DNA of 64,000 bases. Origin: Lewinella sp038528965. GTDB lineage: Bacteria; Bacteroidota; Bacteroidia; Chitinophagales; Saprospiraceae. How positions within the stretch are numbered: position 1 is the first letter of the stretch; each line of letters starts with the position of its first letter. Position numbers and translations under genes: made by a program. Location: the NCBI GenBank assembly GCA_038528965.1, contig JBCBEC010000007.1, positions 124,001 to 188,000 on the forward strand, written 5' to 3'. Shown here one piece after another: positions 18,071 to 26,977 of this stretch. The notes under the pieces are model-generated. The model made no database searches, was not told where the DNA came from, and saw only the letters and a list, made by a program, of their open reading frames with translations.

Positions 18071-19714
18071 ATGAACACCCTAGGACGCTTCTCCTTAGCC
18101 TGTGTGCTGGCTAGCGTAAGCTTTTTATTGAGGGCTCAGTGCCCTACCGGAATGATCGAATTAGAATCCCAGGCCGATGTCGATAATTTCGTAGCTACTT
18201 ACCCTAATTGCAATAGCCCAGAGGGGAATATGCGCATCGGAAAATTTGGGGACCCCACTGATATTACGGACCTAAGTGGACTCCAAATCCTGACCGAGCT
18301 TGGGGGTGAATTAACCATCACTCAAAACGCGATGCTGACCTCTCTCAATGGGCTGCAAAACATAAGTACAATTGCTGGGCGGCTTGAAATTAGCCGTAAC
18401 AATCAGTTGACCAACCTGGTGGGCTTTCAATCCCTCAGCGCCATCGGTACCCGAATGGATATCTTCCTCAACGAAGCCCTCATTGATCTAAACGGCCTGC
18501 AAACCCTCAATAGCCTAGGTGATCTGGACCTCTTCGGTAATAGCGCACTGACCAGTTTAAATGGCTTACAGGGCCTTAGTATGATAAGCGGGGGAATTAG
18601 GATGGACGACAATGATAACTTAGCATCTTTAAATGGTCTACAATCTCTTACTAGCGTAGGCGGTGATGTAGTTATCATTGAACATGATGCCTTGCTCAAC
18701 CTAAATGGCTTGGAGAGTCTAAGCACCATTGCCGGTGAGCTCGATCTTTCCGACAATACTGCCTTAACCAGCCTGAACGGCTTGCAAGCACTACATACCC
18801 TCGAAGACGACTTGACTATCCAACGCAACAGCGTACTAACAAACTTGGGTACTTTTTCTAGCTTAGATTCCCTTGGGGGCAGTCTGATAATCAACATTAA
18901 CGATGCACTCGAGAACTTGAATGGGCTGCAGGAGCTCACCTATATTCAGGATGTGGTCAGCATTAACGGAAACGTTTCCTTGACCAGTTTATCCGGTTTA
19001 GATGGGCTAGTGGAGATTGGCGAAAATATTGCTATTGGTGCTAACCCCGTCCTTCCTAATTTGAATGGATTGGAAGCGCTTACTACTGTAGGTGGCGGCA
19101 CCATTATCACCACAAACGAAAGCCTGGAGAGTCTTGATGGTTTAGACAACCTAAGCCGGATGAACAACAACCTATTTATTAGTAATAATACGGCCCTAAC
19201 GGACTTGAGTGCCTTACAGCAATTGAGCATAGTAGGTGGCAGCTTAAATATCGTGGTCAATCCAGCCCTGCCCAACCTCATCGGCCTAGAAAACATCAAT
19301 CCGGATAGCCTTATTGGGCTCAGCGTTTCGAATAATGCCATCCTATCCGAGTGCGCGGTACAGAGTATCTGTGCTTACCTGGCTAATCCAGATAACACGG
19401 CCAGCATCAGTGGAAATATTGACAATTGTGCCAATCGGATGATGGTGGAGACAGATTGTTTATCCTCAACAGATGACGTAAAGCCAGTACAGGAGCTTAT
19501 ACTTTTCCCTAATCCCACCTACGGCACCCTAACTTTACCTGGGCAAATCAGCGCACAGAACGTGGCTATTTACAATGGGCAAGGTCAGCTTATTGCACGC
19601 TACAAGAACCGTGACAACACCGTAGATATTAGCAAGCTGCAAGCTGGTCTTTACTTCTTGAAACTGCAAGACGAGAATGGGCACTACCAAGCTAGAGTTA
19701 TCAAGCTAGACTAG
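18071..19714 (+). CDS. T9SS-exported repeat protein (24-residue LNGLQ repeats)
   Basis: 547 aa. Signal peptide ~1-22 (MNTLGRFSLACVLASVSFLLRAQ). From ~65 to ~430 there are about fifteen imperfect ~24-residue repeats of the form 'L.SLNGLQ.L..IGG.L.I..N..L', like the receptor-L-domain/leucine-rich repeats found in large bacterial surface proteins. A Cys-containing cap (CAVQSICAYLANPDNT...NCANR) follows. The last ~75 residues are a type A T9SS sorting domain (LFPNPTYGTLTL ... VAIYNGQGQLIARY ... VDISKLQAGLYFLKLQDENG), which directs export through the outer membrane and surface attachment or release. The ligand is unknown. The repeats also produce long spurious reading frames on the opposite strand. 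Confidence 0.88.
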   Translation: MNTLGRFSLACVLASVSFLLRAQCPTGMIELESQADVDNFVATYPNCNSPEGNMRIGKFGDPTDITDLSGLQILTELGGELTITQNAMLTSLNGLQNISTIAGRLEISRNNQLTNLVGFQSLSAIGTRMDIFLNEALIDLNGLQTLNSLGDLDLFGNSALTSLNGLQGLSMISGGIRMDDNDNLASLNGLQSLTSVGGDVVIIEHDALLNLNGLESLSTIAGELDLSDNTALTSLNGLQALHTLEDDLTIQRNSVLTNLGTFSSLDSLGGSLIININDALENLNGLQELTYIQDVVSINGNVSLTSLSGLDGLVEIGENIAIGANPVLPNLNGLEALTTVGGGTIITTNESLESLDGLDNLSRMNNNLFISNNTALTDLSALQQLSIVGGSLNIVVNPALPNLIGLENINPDSLIGLSVSNNAILSECAVQSICAYLANPDNTASISGNIDNCANRMMVETDCLSSTDDVKPVQELILFPNPTYGTLTLPGQISAQNVAIYNGQGQLIARYKNRDNTVDISKLQAGLYFLKLQDENGHYQARVIKLD

Positions 19715-19742
19715 ATAAAGATTTGGAAAGCCCCACAATGGA

Positions 19743-20372
19743 CTAGAGTATATCCAGCACCTTATGCGTCTGCAAACTTAGCCGCCACTGGGGATTCGCC
19801 AAGCAATAATCCAGACAAGCCTGGGTGTTGGCCTCCTGCTCGGGAGAATCCATTGGTTGCAAGAAAAAGTGGGTAAAGTCAAGATCAGCGTAGCGCTCCG
19901 GCGCTGCTCCGGTTTGGGGGTGAACGAGTTTCAGTTCATCTCCGCTGGTCAGTACAATTTCCGTGCCTGCCTTGGGGCTCATACAAATCCAATCGAGCCC
20001 TGCTGGTGCAGGCTTGGTACCGTTGGTCTCTACTGCCACCTCAAAGCCTTGAGCGTGGAAGGCATCTACCATTGGTTCATCTAATTGTAATAGGGGCTCA
20101 CCTCCTGTACAGACCACGTATGGCCGGCCACCCCCTGGCCACAAGCTGGCTACTACACTGGCCAATTCTTCCGCACTGTAGCGGCCACCGTTTAAGCCGT
20201 CCGTGCCCCAAAAGTCGGTATCGCAAAACTGACAGATCGCTTTATGTCGGTCCTCTTCTCGCCCACTCCAGAGGTTGCAACCCGTAAAGCGGCAAAATAC
20301 CGCTGGGCGCCCAGTGTGAGCTCCTTCCCCTTGCAAGGTGAAGTAGATCTCCTTGACTTTGTATTCTTTCAT
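19743..20372 (-). CDS. queE: 7-carboxy-7-deazaguanine synthase
   Basis: 209 aa. Radical-SAM enzyme that converts 6-carboxy-tetrahydropterin to 7-carboxy-7-deazaguanine in queuosine/preQ0 synthesis. The [4Fe-4S] cysteines are Cys32, Cys47 and Cys50 in the QueE-specific CX14CX2C arrangement (GCNLWSGREEDRHKAICQFCDTDF). YFTLQGEGAHTGRPAVF at the N terminus and the SAM-binding VCTGGEPLLQ also fit. No other queuosine gene is in the window. The ATG lies only 4 nt downstream of a TACCTTTG element, so the transcript may be leaderless. Convergent with the repeat-protein gene (28 bp gap). Confidence 0.95.
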   Translation of the reverse strand: MKEYKVKEIYFTLQGEGAHTGRPAVFCRFTGCNLWSGREEDRHKAICQFCDTDFWGTDGLNGGRYSAEELASVVASLWPGGGRPYVVCTGGEPLLQLDEPMVDAFHAQGFEVAVETNGTKPAPAGLDWICMSPKAGTEIVLTSGDELKLVHPQTGAAPERYADLDFTHFFLQPMDSPEQEANTQACLDYCLANPQWRLSLQTHKVLDIL

Positions 20373-20376
20373 CCCG

Positions 20377-20384
20377 CAAAGGTA
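20377..20384 (-). promoter_or_regulatory. -7 element TACCTTTG abutting the queE start
   Basis: Exact match with only 4 nt (20376-20373) between its last G and the queE ATG. At the usual distance, transcription would begin at or next to the ATG, which predicts a leaderless mRNA. Confidence 0.6.
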
Positions 20385-20524
20385 GCGTGTTTGGTAATCA
20401 AAGTAAAAACGGAAGTGACAGTAGTAGGGCTATCGCAATCTTGATGTAGAGCGATTTGGATCCTAGAACGCAAGAACCAATTTCCTATATTGCTATTGAA
20501 TTTGACCTTGAAATTGCTACTGCA

Positions 20525-21607
20525 ATGATATCCACCCCTACTCTACTCCTCGATGAACAGCGCTGCCGTCGCAATATTGCCGCTATGGCGCAAAACGCCG
20601 AACAGCAACAAGTAGCGTTACGTCCGCACTTTAAGACGCATCAATCCTTAGAAATTGGTCGGTGGTTTAAGGAGTATGGTGTCAACAAAATCACCGTTTC
20701 CAGTTTGGCGATGGCCCAATACTTTTCTGCGGAATGGAACGACATCACAGTGGCATTTCCGATCAATGTGCTGGAAATCAGGCTCATCAATGAATTGGCG
20801 GCAAAGATTTCGCTGCAACTCTTGGTGGAAGACCTACAGGCACTACAGTTTCTTAGTCGCTATCTAGAGCATCCAGTTGGTATCTTCATTAAAATTGATG
20901 TGGGTTATGGCAGAACAGGGCTCAATCCAGCGGCGCACCACCAGATTGAGGGCTTACTGGATGAAATCACTTCAAGCCCCAAACTAAATTTCCACGGCTT
21001 TTTAGCCCATGCTGGACATACCTACCAATGTCGTTCAGAGGCTGAGATTAAAGCGGTACATCAGCAGAGTAAAGCACGCTTTTTACCCTTACGGGAACAG
21101 TACAATGACCAATTCCCAGAGTTGATCTTGTCGCTAGGGGATACACCAAGTTGTAGTGTAGCTGCCGACTACAGTGGTATTGATGAAATGCGTCCTGGCA
21201 ACTTCGTTTTTTATGATCTGACTCAAGCCCGGGTTGGTTCCAATACACCTGATCAAATTGCGGTAGCTATGGCTTGTCCTATTGTGGCCCTGCATCCTGA
21301 GCGCCGGGAATTAGTATTATACGGTGGCGGCGTCCACTTCTCAAAAGACCGTCTCACAGGAGAGCCAGAGGGTACGGTCTGGGGCAGAGTAGTTAGGCAC
21401 CAAGGTCCCGGTTGGAATGATGTAATTCCGGGTATGTACCTGCGTAGTCTTTCCCAGGAGCACGGTATCGTAGTAGTTCCGCCGGAGGTGCCTTTTGACT
21501 TCAAGGTAGGGGATGTTTTGAAGGTATTACCCGTGCACTCTTGTATGGCCGCCAATGCTATGAAACGCTATTTGACAACGGATGGTAGGTGGATTGAGCG
21601 GCTGTGA
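20525..21607 (+). CDS. PLP-dependent D-threonine aldolase / D-serine dehydratase-like protein
   Basis: 360 aa from the ATG at 20525 (MISTPTLLLDEQRCRRNI...); the upstream TTG at 20456 gives an atypical extension. N-terminal alanine-racemase fold with PLP Lys37 in LRPHFKTHQ, barrel strands GIFIKIDVGYGRTG and FHGFLAHAGHTYQ, and LGDTPSCS. The C-terminal small domain carries HSCMAANAM (His338 and Cys340), the metal-binding pair of the D-serine dehydratase/D-threonine aldolase group. It probably cleaves a beta-hydroxy-D-amino acid in the cytoplasm; substrate choice is not readable. It diverges from queE. Confidence 0.88.
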   Translation: MISTPTLLLDEQRCRRNIAAMAQNAEQQQVALRPHFKTHQSLEIGRWFKEYGVNKITVSSLAMAQYFSAEWNDITVAFPINVLEIRLINELAAKISLQLLVEDLQALQFLSRYLEHPVGIFIKIDVGYGRTGLNPAAHHQIEGLLDEITSSPKLNFHGFLAHAGHTYQCRSEAEIKAVHQQSKARFLPLREQYNDQFPELILSLGDTPSCSVAADYSGIDEMRPGNFVFYDLTQARVGSNTPDQIAVAMACPIVALHPERRELVLYGGGVHFSKDRLTGEPEGTVWGRVVRHQGPGWNDVIPGMYLRSLSQEHGIVVVPPEVPFDFKVGDVLKVLPVHSCMAANAMKRYLTTDGRWIERL

Positions 21608-22201
21608 GAGAGGTGTTGTTTAATTAGGATTAGAATTAGAATGGCTTAAGCTCTCCTTTAACTAGGAAGCTATTCAATCAAAATGGAAGTCACAGTTAAA
21701 GTGAAAGTCTGATTAATTAGAGTCAGAATTAGCGTTAGAATCTTCGTGATTAAACAAACACTCCAACCTTCTAAGTATTAAACCAACTCATTCAACCCAT
21801 TCAACTAAATTCATCCTATCCGCTGAAGCATCTGCGTAAGTGGACTAACTCAGCTAACTCAACCAACAAGGGCCGCAGGCCTAACCAACACAATTTGAAC
21901 AATCAAAATATCAATGTCAATCAAAATAACAATAGCAGTTAAAGTGAAAATCAGGTAGGTAGAATTAGAGATCAGGAACTCCATCCGAAAGCTTTCTAAC
22001 TAATTCAACTAGATTCACTAATTCAACTAACTATGGCCGACGAAGGAGGCCTAACTAATTCAAACCTACTAACCCTCAAACAACCAGACCTTTTCAACCA
22101 TATCAGCCATAGAAGAGCATTTAAGAGGTAGCACGCCAAGATTGACACTGAACTAAAATTAGTAGATTTTCATTTCCCTAGGACATCGTCCAGTAAAAGC
22201 C
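21608..22201. repeat. Low-complexity intergenic region with degenerate repeats
   Basis: About 600 bp without a gene. Two diverged copies of a block occur: CAATCAAAATGGAAGTCACA + GTTAAAGTGAAAGTC (from ~21675) and CAATCAAAATAACAATAG + CAGTTAAAGTGAAAATC (from ~21919). They are followed by many TTCAAC / CAACTAA words and by GGCCGCAGGCCTAAC versus GGCCGACGAAGGAGGCCTAAC. It looks like an old tandem duplication of A/T-rich filler. No promoter-like element is seen until 22202. Confidence 0.5.
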
Positions 22202-22209
22202 TACCTTTG
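22202..22209 (+). promoter_or_regulatory. -7 element TACCTTTG for the RNA helicase gene
   Basis: Exact match. The first in-frame ATG (22218) is only 8 nt away, so the canonical ATG at 22266 with a ~50-nt leader is the better start. Confidence 0.6.
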
Positions 22210-22265
22210 CGGCCTTTATGGGAGGCGGCCCGCTGTTTCGCTTCTTTAACCGCCATTTACCCCTT

Positions 22266-23963
22266 ATGTCCAATTTTGCAGATTTAGGCTTGTCTCAACC
22301 GGTTCTGGATGCGATCCTTGAGCTCGGTTTCGAAACGCCCACGCCCATTCAGGAGGAAGCTATTCCGTTTTTGCTGCAAGGCGAACGTGACCTCGTTGGT
22401 TTAGCACAAACCGGGACTGGTAAAACAGCTGCTTTCGGTTTACCGCTGATCAACCAGTTGGACATCAACTCCAAGGTGCCCGAGGCGTTGATCCTGGCCC
22501 CAACACGTGAGTTGTGTTTGCAGATCACCAAAGAGCTTAAGTTATTTGCCCAATTCCGGCCACTGCTTAACATCGTCCCAGTCTACGGTGGAGCAGATAT
22601 CCGTACCCAGATGCGTGGTTTAAAGCAAGGTGCACAACTGGTGGTGGCTACTCCTGGCCGTCTGCGTGACCTCATTCGCCGTAAGGCTATCCAGTTGGAT
22701 GAAATTAAGGTGGTGATCCTCGACGAAGCGGATGAGATGTTGAACATGGGCTTCAAGGAGGAAATTGACGAAATCCTGGAAAAGGTTCCTGAGGACCGTC
22801 GGACCTGGTTGTTCTCCGCTACTATGCCAAGAGAGGTAGCACGGCTGACCAAGCACTACATGAAAGAGCCACACCGCATTAAGGTGGGCAATACCAATGA
22901 GACCAATCAGAACATTGATCACCAGTTTATTCTTGCGCGCCCGCGCGAACGGCTGGACATTCTTCGCAGATACCTGGATAGTGACCCTGAACTGTACGCT
23001 CTGGTCTTTTGCCGTACCCGTGCCGAAACACTTTCTCTGGCGGACGAGCTGCAAAAAGATGGCTACGCAGTTGATGTTTTAAATGGTGACCTCTCCCAGG
23101 CACAACGCGACCGCGCCATGGACCGCTTCCGCAGCCGCCGGGTGAATGTCCTTATCGCTACCGATGTAGCTGCCCGTGGTCTAGACGTAGAGGGAATTAC
23201 GCACGTGTTCCACTTCAATATACCAGACGACTGGGCCTTTTATACGCACCGCTCTGGTCGGACGGGAAGGGCCGGTCGCAAGGGACTTTCCATTATGGTG
23301 ATCCACCCCAATGACCGCCACAAGCTACGGGGCCTGGATCGCAAGCTCAACTTGAAATTTGAGCAGACGGAGCCACCAAGTGTACTTGGTCTGGTTGAGC
23401 GTAGAATCCGCAACGCCATTCAACAGTTGGCCAGTGCGGAACCCATGCCCGTTCTCAACCCCATGCTGGAAGAAGTACAATTCGCTATTGAGGGTATCAC
23501 TAAAGAGGAACTACTTCAGCGTCTGGCAGCGATGAGTTTTGCACAGCTACCCACGCATTATCAGCGAGAAGCCATGCAATTGTTGTCTCCGGACAAGAAG
23601 CAGGCTAAGAAGAAGAAAAGCGAAGGCAAGGTTGGTAAGTATCAAAGAGTGTTTATCAATATTGGCCGTAAGGAAGTGGCCGGCGTGGTGGAATTCATCG
23701 ACTTCATTAGCTTTTTCGGGGAAGTTGATCGTAAAGTGATTGGCGAGGTCGAACTGCAGGATAAGCACACCTTCTTTGATGTAGACCATAAATTGGCGCG
23801 CACTTTGGTCAAGCGCTTTACCGGCGCCAGCTGGGAAGGCCGTTCCCTACGCATGAATTTTGACAACGGACCGGAAGACCGTGGTAAGTTTTCGAAAAAG
23901 AAGCGGAAGGGTGGACCGAAGCGGAAAGGTAATTTCAAGAAAAAGCGACGGGCGAAGCGGTAG
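22266..23963 (+). CDS. DEAD-box RNA helicase with DbpA-type RNA-binding domain
   Basis: 565 aa from MSNFADLGLSQPVLDAILELGF at 22266. An in-frame ATG at 22218 sits next to the promoter and is unlikely to be used. Helicase core: Q motif (GFETPTPIQEEAIP), Walker A AQTGTGKTAAF, PTREL, DEAD box VVILDEADEML, SAT motif (WLFSATMPRE), HRSGRTGRAGRKG. Around 430-540 is a DbpA/CsdA C-terminal RRM (YQRVFINIGRKEVAGVVEFIDFISFFGEVDRKVIGEVELQDKHTFFDV, then GRSLRMN), and the tail is very basic (KKKRKGGPKRKGNFKKKRR). It probably remodels RNA during ribosome assembly or cold growth. Confidence 0.94.
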   Translation: MSNFADLGLSQPVLDAILELGFETPTPIQEEAIPFLLQGERDLVGLAQTGTGKTAAFGLPLINQLDINSKVPEALILAPTRELCLQITKELKLFAQFRPLLNIVPVYGGADIRTQMRGLKQGAQLVVATPGRLRDLIRRKAIQLDEIKVVILDEADEMLNMGFKEEIDEILEKVPEDRRTWLFSATMPREVARLTKHYMKEPHRIKVGNTNETNQNIDHQFILARPRERLDILRRYLDSDPELYALVFCRTRAETLSLADELQKDGYAVDVLNGDLSQAQRDRAMDRFRSRRVNVLIATDVAARGLDVEGITHVFHFNIPDDWAFYTHRSGRTGRAGRKGLSIMVIHPNDRHKLRGLDRKLNLKFEQTEPPSVLGLVERRIRNAIQQLASAEPMPVLNPMLEEVQFAIEGITKEELLQRLAAMSFAQLPTHYQREAMQLLSPDKKQAKKKKSEGKVGKYQRVFINIGRKEVAGVVEFIDFISFFGEVDRKVIGEVELQDKHTFFDVDHKLARTLVKRFTGASWEGRSLRMNFDNGPEDRGKFSKKKRKGGPKRKGNFKKKRRAKR

Positions 23964-24026
23964 ATGAGATCATTTCTTCTGGCGATTTTATCTATTTTAC
24001 AGGTTAAGTAAAATGATATTTCATCC

Positions 24027-24533
24027 ATGGGAATGATCCTATCTAAATTGCACTTTAAGGACGGTCTTCCATCTATGGCCGAAGTTCGCACCCAGTTTCA
24101 TAAACAAACTGGCCTCAACCTATGGATCATCGCTGATCTACATCTTCAGGATATACCAACCGATAATTTTAGTGCACTTGCACAGATCAATAAAGATCTC
24201 AGCGCCTATCGCCAAATCAAGAAGGAGGTAAACAAACGAGATAGAGCGTCCTACAGATCGTCGCTCAATCGCCTTAATCATATGGGGTATCTGCACTTCT
24301 ACAATGATCTATTTTACCCCCTAGAATTTACCGTAAAAGACAGCACAATTGAACTGCTGTACGGAATTGGCCGCTTTTATTTTCCGATTTCTTTAAATAA
24401 GGTGTTATACGACTTAGGCGGACAATTTATCCGGGTAAATGAAACCGCCACCACCGTTTGGGAACCTCCTCGAAGCTGGCGCAGGTTAAGACCTTGGCAT
24501 GAATATAAGTGGTACAATCGCCCTAGGAGGTAG
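24027..24533 (+). CDS. Hypothetical protein
   Basis: 168 aa, ATG start, no signal peptide and no membrane segment. It has an alternating pattern (LNLWIIADLHLQDIP; GYLHFYNDLFYPLEFTVKDSTIELLYGIGRFYFPISLNKVLYDLGGQFI) suggesting a small alpha/beta domain, and a basic aromatic tail (PPRSWRRLRPWHEYKWYNRPRR). I do not recognise a family. The 63-bp gap after the helicase gene contains the hairpin ATTTTAC/GTAAAAT (23994-24014). Reading in the helicase direction; cotranscription is possible but not shown. Confidence 0.6.
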   Translation: MGMILSKLHFKDGLPSMAEVRTQFHKQTGLNLWIIADLHLQDIPTDNFSALAQINKDLSAYRQIKKEVNKRDRASYRSSLNRLNHMGYLHFYNDLFYPLEFTVKDSTIELLYGIGRFYFPISLNKVLYDLGGQFIRVNETATTVWEPPRSWRRLRPWHEYKWYNRPRR

Positions 24534-24729
24534 CATCCTTTTTTTAGCGTTAAGGCAACTCATCCTCCTAAAGCCGCGTTCATTTGCACAATGGGTACGT
24601 ACCTTTCAGTAGAGCAGTGGGGATCTTGACTAGAATCATGTCGTAAAACGCCTCCACCTTAAATTTACAAGCGTTGGAAGTAGTCGACCATTAATCGGCA
24701 CAATTCAGCAGAAAAATTAGCAAGCGTTC

Positions 24730-25290
24730 ATGAATGTAAAACAAGCGCTGTTCCTCCTCCTAGCCTCTTCTCCCTTATTACTGGCCTGCGATAAATCCGA
24801 AAAGACTCCCGAAGTTCAAAAAGAAAATGAGATTGCTCCAGTAGAAACAGCGGAGGTAAGGATAGTAGATTGGAGCAAAGAAAGTGCGCAAGAAACAGCA
24901 GCAGATGTGATTCACCACGACCTAACAATTACTGACCCACCTGCCACAATCGAACGGATATTTTCCTCCTATGTCAGTTTTCAGGAATCAAGCGACTCCA
25001 ATGAAAACAAGGATTCACTAAAATATGCCATCCAACAGATTGGCGATGGCCCCAACTGGATTGACTCAACATCTCTCCAGCTCCTGCTTAATATTTGGAT
25101 GTATTATGATCCGACTGACTTTCCTATCCGGGATTATGTTGAAGCCAAATTGAAAGAAAATATACAAGCAAGTACTACGGCAGTAGATAATCGTATGCAG
25201 CAAAAGAAAGATTGGGAAAACCCGGAACATGCTCCATTTGCTGAATTACCTTACCTGAAGCGCTTGCTGATCGACGCCAGTAAGGACTAA
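24730..25290 (+). CDS. Predicted lipoprotein of unknown function
   Basis: 186 aa. Lipoprotein signal peptide MNVKQALFLLLASSPLLLAC, with lipidation Cys20 followed by D-K. The mature part is charged and largely helical (DSLKYAIQQIGDGPNWIDSTSLQLLLNIWMYYDPTDFPIRDYVEAKLKENIQ). No known domain is recognised. Likely periplasmic or outer-membrane anchored. It converges with the esterase gene (88 bp gap, nothing clear in it). Confidence 0.7.
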   Translation: MNVKQALFLLLASSPLLLACDKSEKTPEVQKENEIAPVETAEVRIVDWSKESAQETAADVIHHDLTITDPPATIERIFSSYVSFQESSDSNENKDSLKYAIQQIGDGPNWIDSTSLQLLLNIWMYYDPTDFPIRDYVEAKLKENIQASTTAVDNRMQQKKDWENPEHAPFAELPYLKRLLIDASKD

Positions 25291-25378
25291 ACGACATACG
25301 AAGCATTATTGGCTAAAGTGTACTCTTACATTTTCGACCGCATTAATTCAGACAAGGAGTTCACCCCCACTCGATCTG

Positions 25379-26194
25379 CTACCATTTTTCACGTTGCGCC
25401 CACCTACTCAATGCCTCGGGTGCCGAGTAATAGGAATTATCGCCGTGAACTGCTCCAGCTGTCATTTGAAAAGTGACTAATGAATCAGGCAAAACGCCCT
25501 GTACTAGCTCCTGCATAGCTCGATAACCAGCCTTCATTTTGTCGTTTTCTTCGCTTCCTAGGCTGTTATACCACAGGGCATTCTGCTTTTCTACACTTAG
25601 CATTTGCTGAGCCTCTGCTACAATCTGGTGATCGTCTCGCCAATACGCTGGGCTGAAGGAGAAGTAGGCATCGAACAGATCAGGGCGCTGCAAATAGGCA
25701 TAGCCTGAAAAGAGTCCACCTCGGGAGTGACCTACTAAAGCTTGTTTATCGCTCGTTAAGTAGCGCTCCTCGATATGGGGGATTAACTCTTGTTCAATAA
25801 ATTGGAGGAATGCATCTGCTTCGCCTTTATGTTCTTGCTCTTCTGATTGAAAAATTGTTGGCGGTGTCAGATCACGATTGCGGTCCGTATTGGGGAGGCC
25901 TACTACAATGACCTCCGGCATTACATCAGCGCTGGCCAAAATTTGCGCTATTTGGGCCATCCGGATATCTTGCGAGCCGGCATCAAGTACGTAGAGCACG
26001 GGATAGCGTTGGTTAGAGTCTTCCCGAAAATTCCGTGGAAGGTGAATGTAAACCGGTCGTTCCTCCCCAAGAATGGTCGAATCTATAGTCAGTTCTTCAT
26101 CAAATTGTATTTGCGCCTGGATTTCCAGAATTATCCCAACAATTAGCAAGGTGGAGAAAATGCTGGCAACAACAATTAGTACAGTCTTTTTCAT
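25379..26194 (-). CDS. Membrane-anchored alpha/beta-hydrolase esterase (esterase D/IroE-like)
   Basis: 271 aa from the ATG at 26194; the frame opens at a GTG 18 nt upstream. One N-terminal hydrophobic segment (TVLIVVASIFSTLLIVGIIL) anchors or exports it. The esterase fold shows PVLYVLDAGSQ, VIVVGLPNTDRNRDLTPP, and nucleophile Ser157 in LVGHSRGGLFSGYAY; a plausible catalytic His is in GAVHGDNSYYSAPEAL. This is the putative-esterase family that includes enterobactin-type esterases. No siderophore genes are near. It lies 83 bp downstream of the XRE-type regulator on the same strand and is likely in one operon with it. Confidence 0.86.
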   Translation of the reverse strand: MKKTVLIVVASIFSTLLIVGIILEIQAQIQFDEELTIDSTILGEERPVYIHLPRNFREDSNQRYPVLYVLDAGSQDIRMAQIAQILASADVMPEVIVVGLPNTDRNRDLTPPTIFQSEEQEHKGEADAFLQFIEQELIPHIEERYLTSDKQALVGHSRGGLFSGYAYLQRPDLFDAYFSFSPAYWRDDHQIVAEAQQMLSVEKQNALWYNSLGSEENDKMKAGYRAMQELVQGVLPDSLVTFQMTAGAVHGDNSYYSAPEALSRWAQREKW

Positions 26195-26277
26195 CTGGGT
26201 GATTTTTTTCACAAAGGAGCGGCAATCACCAGACGAAAGAAAGTAAAAGTGGGCGTCATACTTACGCCATTCTTACG

Positions 26278-26868
26278 TCAAAGCCCGAAAAGGTTGGGTA
26301 GGCGGAGTAGTTTAGCCTGTGCTTGTTGGGAGATCCAGCGTAGCAGTATAATGGCTGTACCCCACTGAACAAGTAGGGCTACCCCATAAACCAATAAGAA
26401 AAGTGGCAAGCGACCAACGTTTACTTGGCCTGTTAAATGTAGAGATACGAAAGGAGCAACCCCAAAGGCAAGTAATAAAAGGATGGTCCAGATAAGCTGC
26501 CAACTAATCACGCGCTGGCTAAGGCCCAAAGCGGTGCCCCCAAGCGATAGTCGCTTCTGCATGACCAGGGGAAGGACCACATTAAGTAGGGGAATAATGG
26601 CGGCCAGCGTAGCAACCAACAGCATTCGCCAAACATGTTGCCATTCAGTTGCGGTAGGCGTATCCGAAACCGTCTGTTCGCCAGTCAGTGTAGCTAAATC
26701 GAGAGCCAAAGTCGCTGCCAGCACACGCAAGCTGTGCAAACGAGGCTGCCCTTCTCCCCGCTCCACCCGCTGGATAGTACGAAGCGACAAACCTGATCGT
26801 TGGGATAGTTCTTCCTGGGACCAGCCCTTTGCTCGACGAGCACTAAGGATGTGCTCAGCAATGTTCAT
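26278..26868 (-). CDS. XRE-family regulator with three-helix membrane domain
   Basis: 196 aa, ATG start. Residues 1-60 are a classic XRE/Cro helix-turn-helix (ILSARRAKGWSQEELSQRSGLSLRTIQRVERGEGQPRLHSLRVLAATLAL). After a short linker come three or four hydrophobic segments (WRMLLVATLAAIIPLLNVVLPLV; LIWTILLLLAFGVAPFV; LFLLVYGVALLVQWGTAIILL), similar to the DUF4870 arrangement. A DNA-binding domain tethered to the membrane is common in Bacteroidota (family knowledge). It likely controls itself and the esterase gene downstream. Confidence 0.86.
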   Translation of the reverse strand: MNIAEHILSARRAKGWSQEELSQRSGLSLRTIQRVERGEGQPRLHSLRVLAATLALDLATLTGEQTVSDTPTATEWQHVWRMLLVATLAAIIPLLNVVLPLVMQKRLSLGGTALGLSQRVISWQLIWTILLLLAFGVAPFVSLHLTGQVNVGRLPLFLLVYGVALLVQWGTAIILLRWISQQAQAKLLRLPNLFGL

Positions 26869-26977
26869 CCCAATAAATTAACATAAACTTCGGGTTTAGC
26901 TCGCCGGTAATTAATACGATAGGCTCCTCGAAGCTGACCGTACTTGCAGCGCAGGACAAAGCAAAGCTCACCTTAAA

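Noticed and set aside
18427..19341. Two long minus-strand frames opposite the LNGLQ-repeat gene
   Set aside because: They are periodic products of the repeats on the other strand (recurring SKPFRLS words), not a gene.
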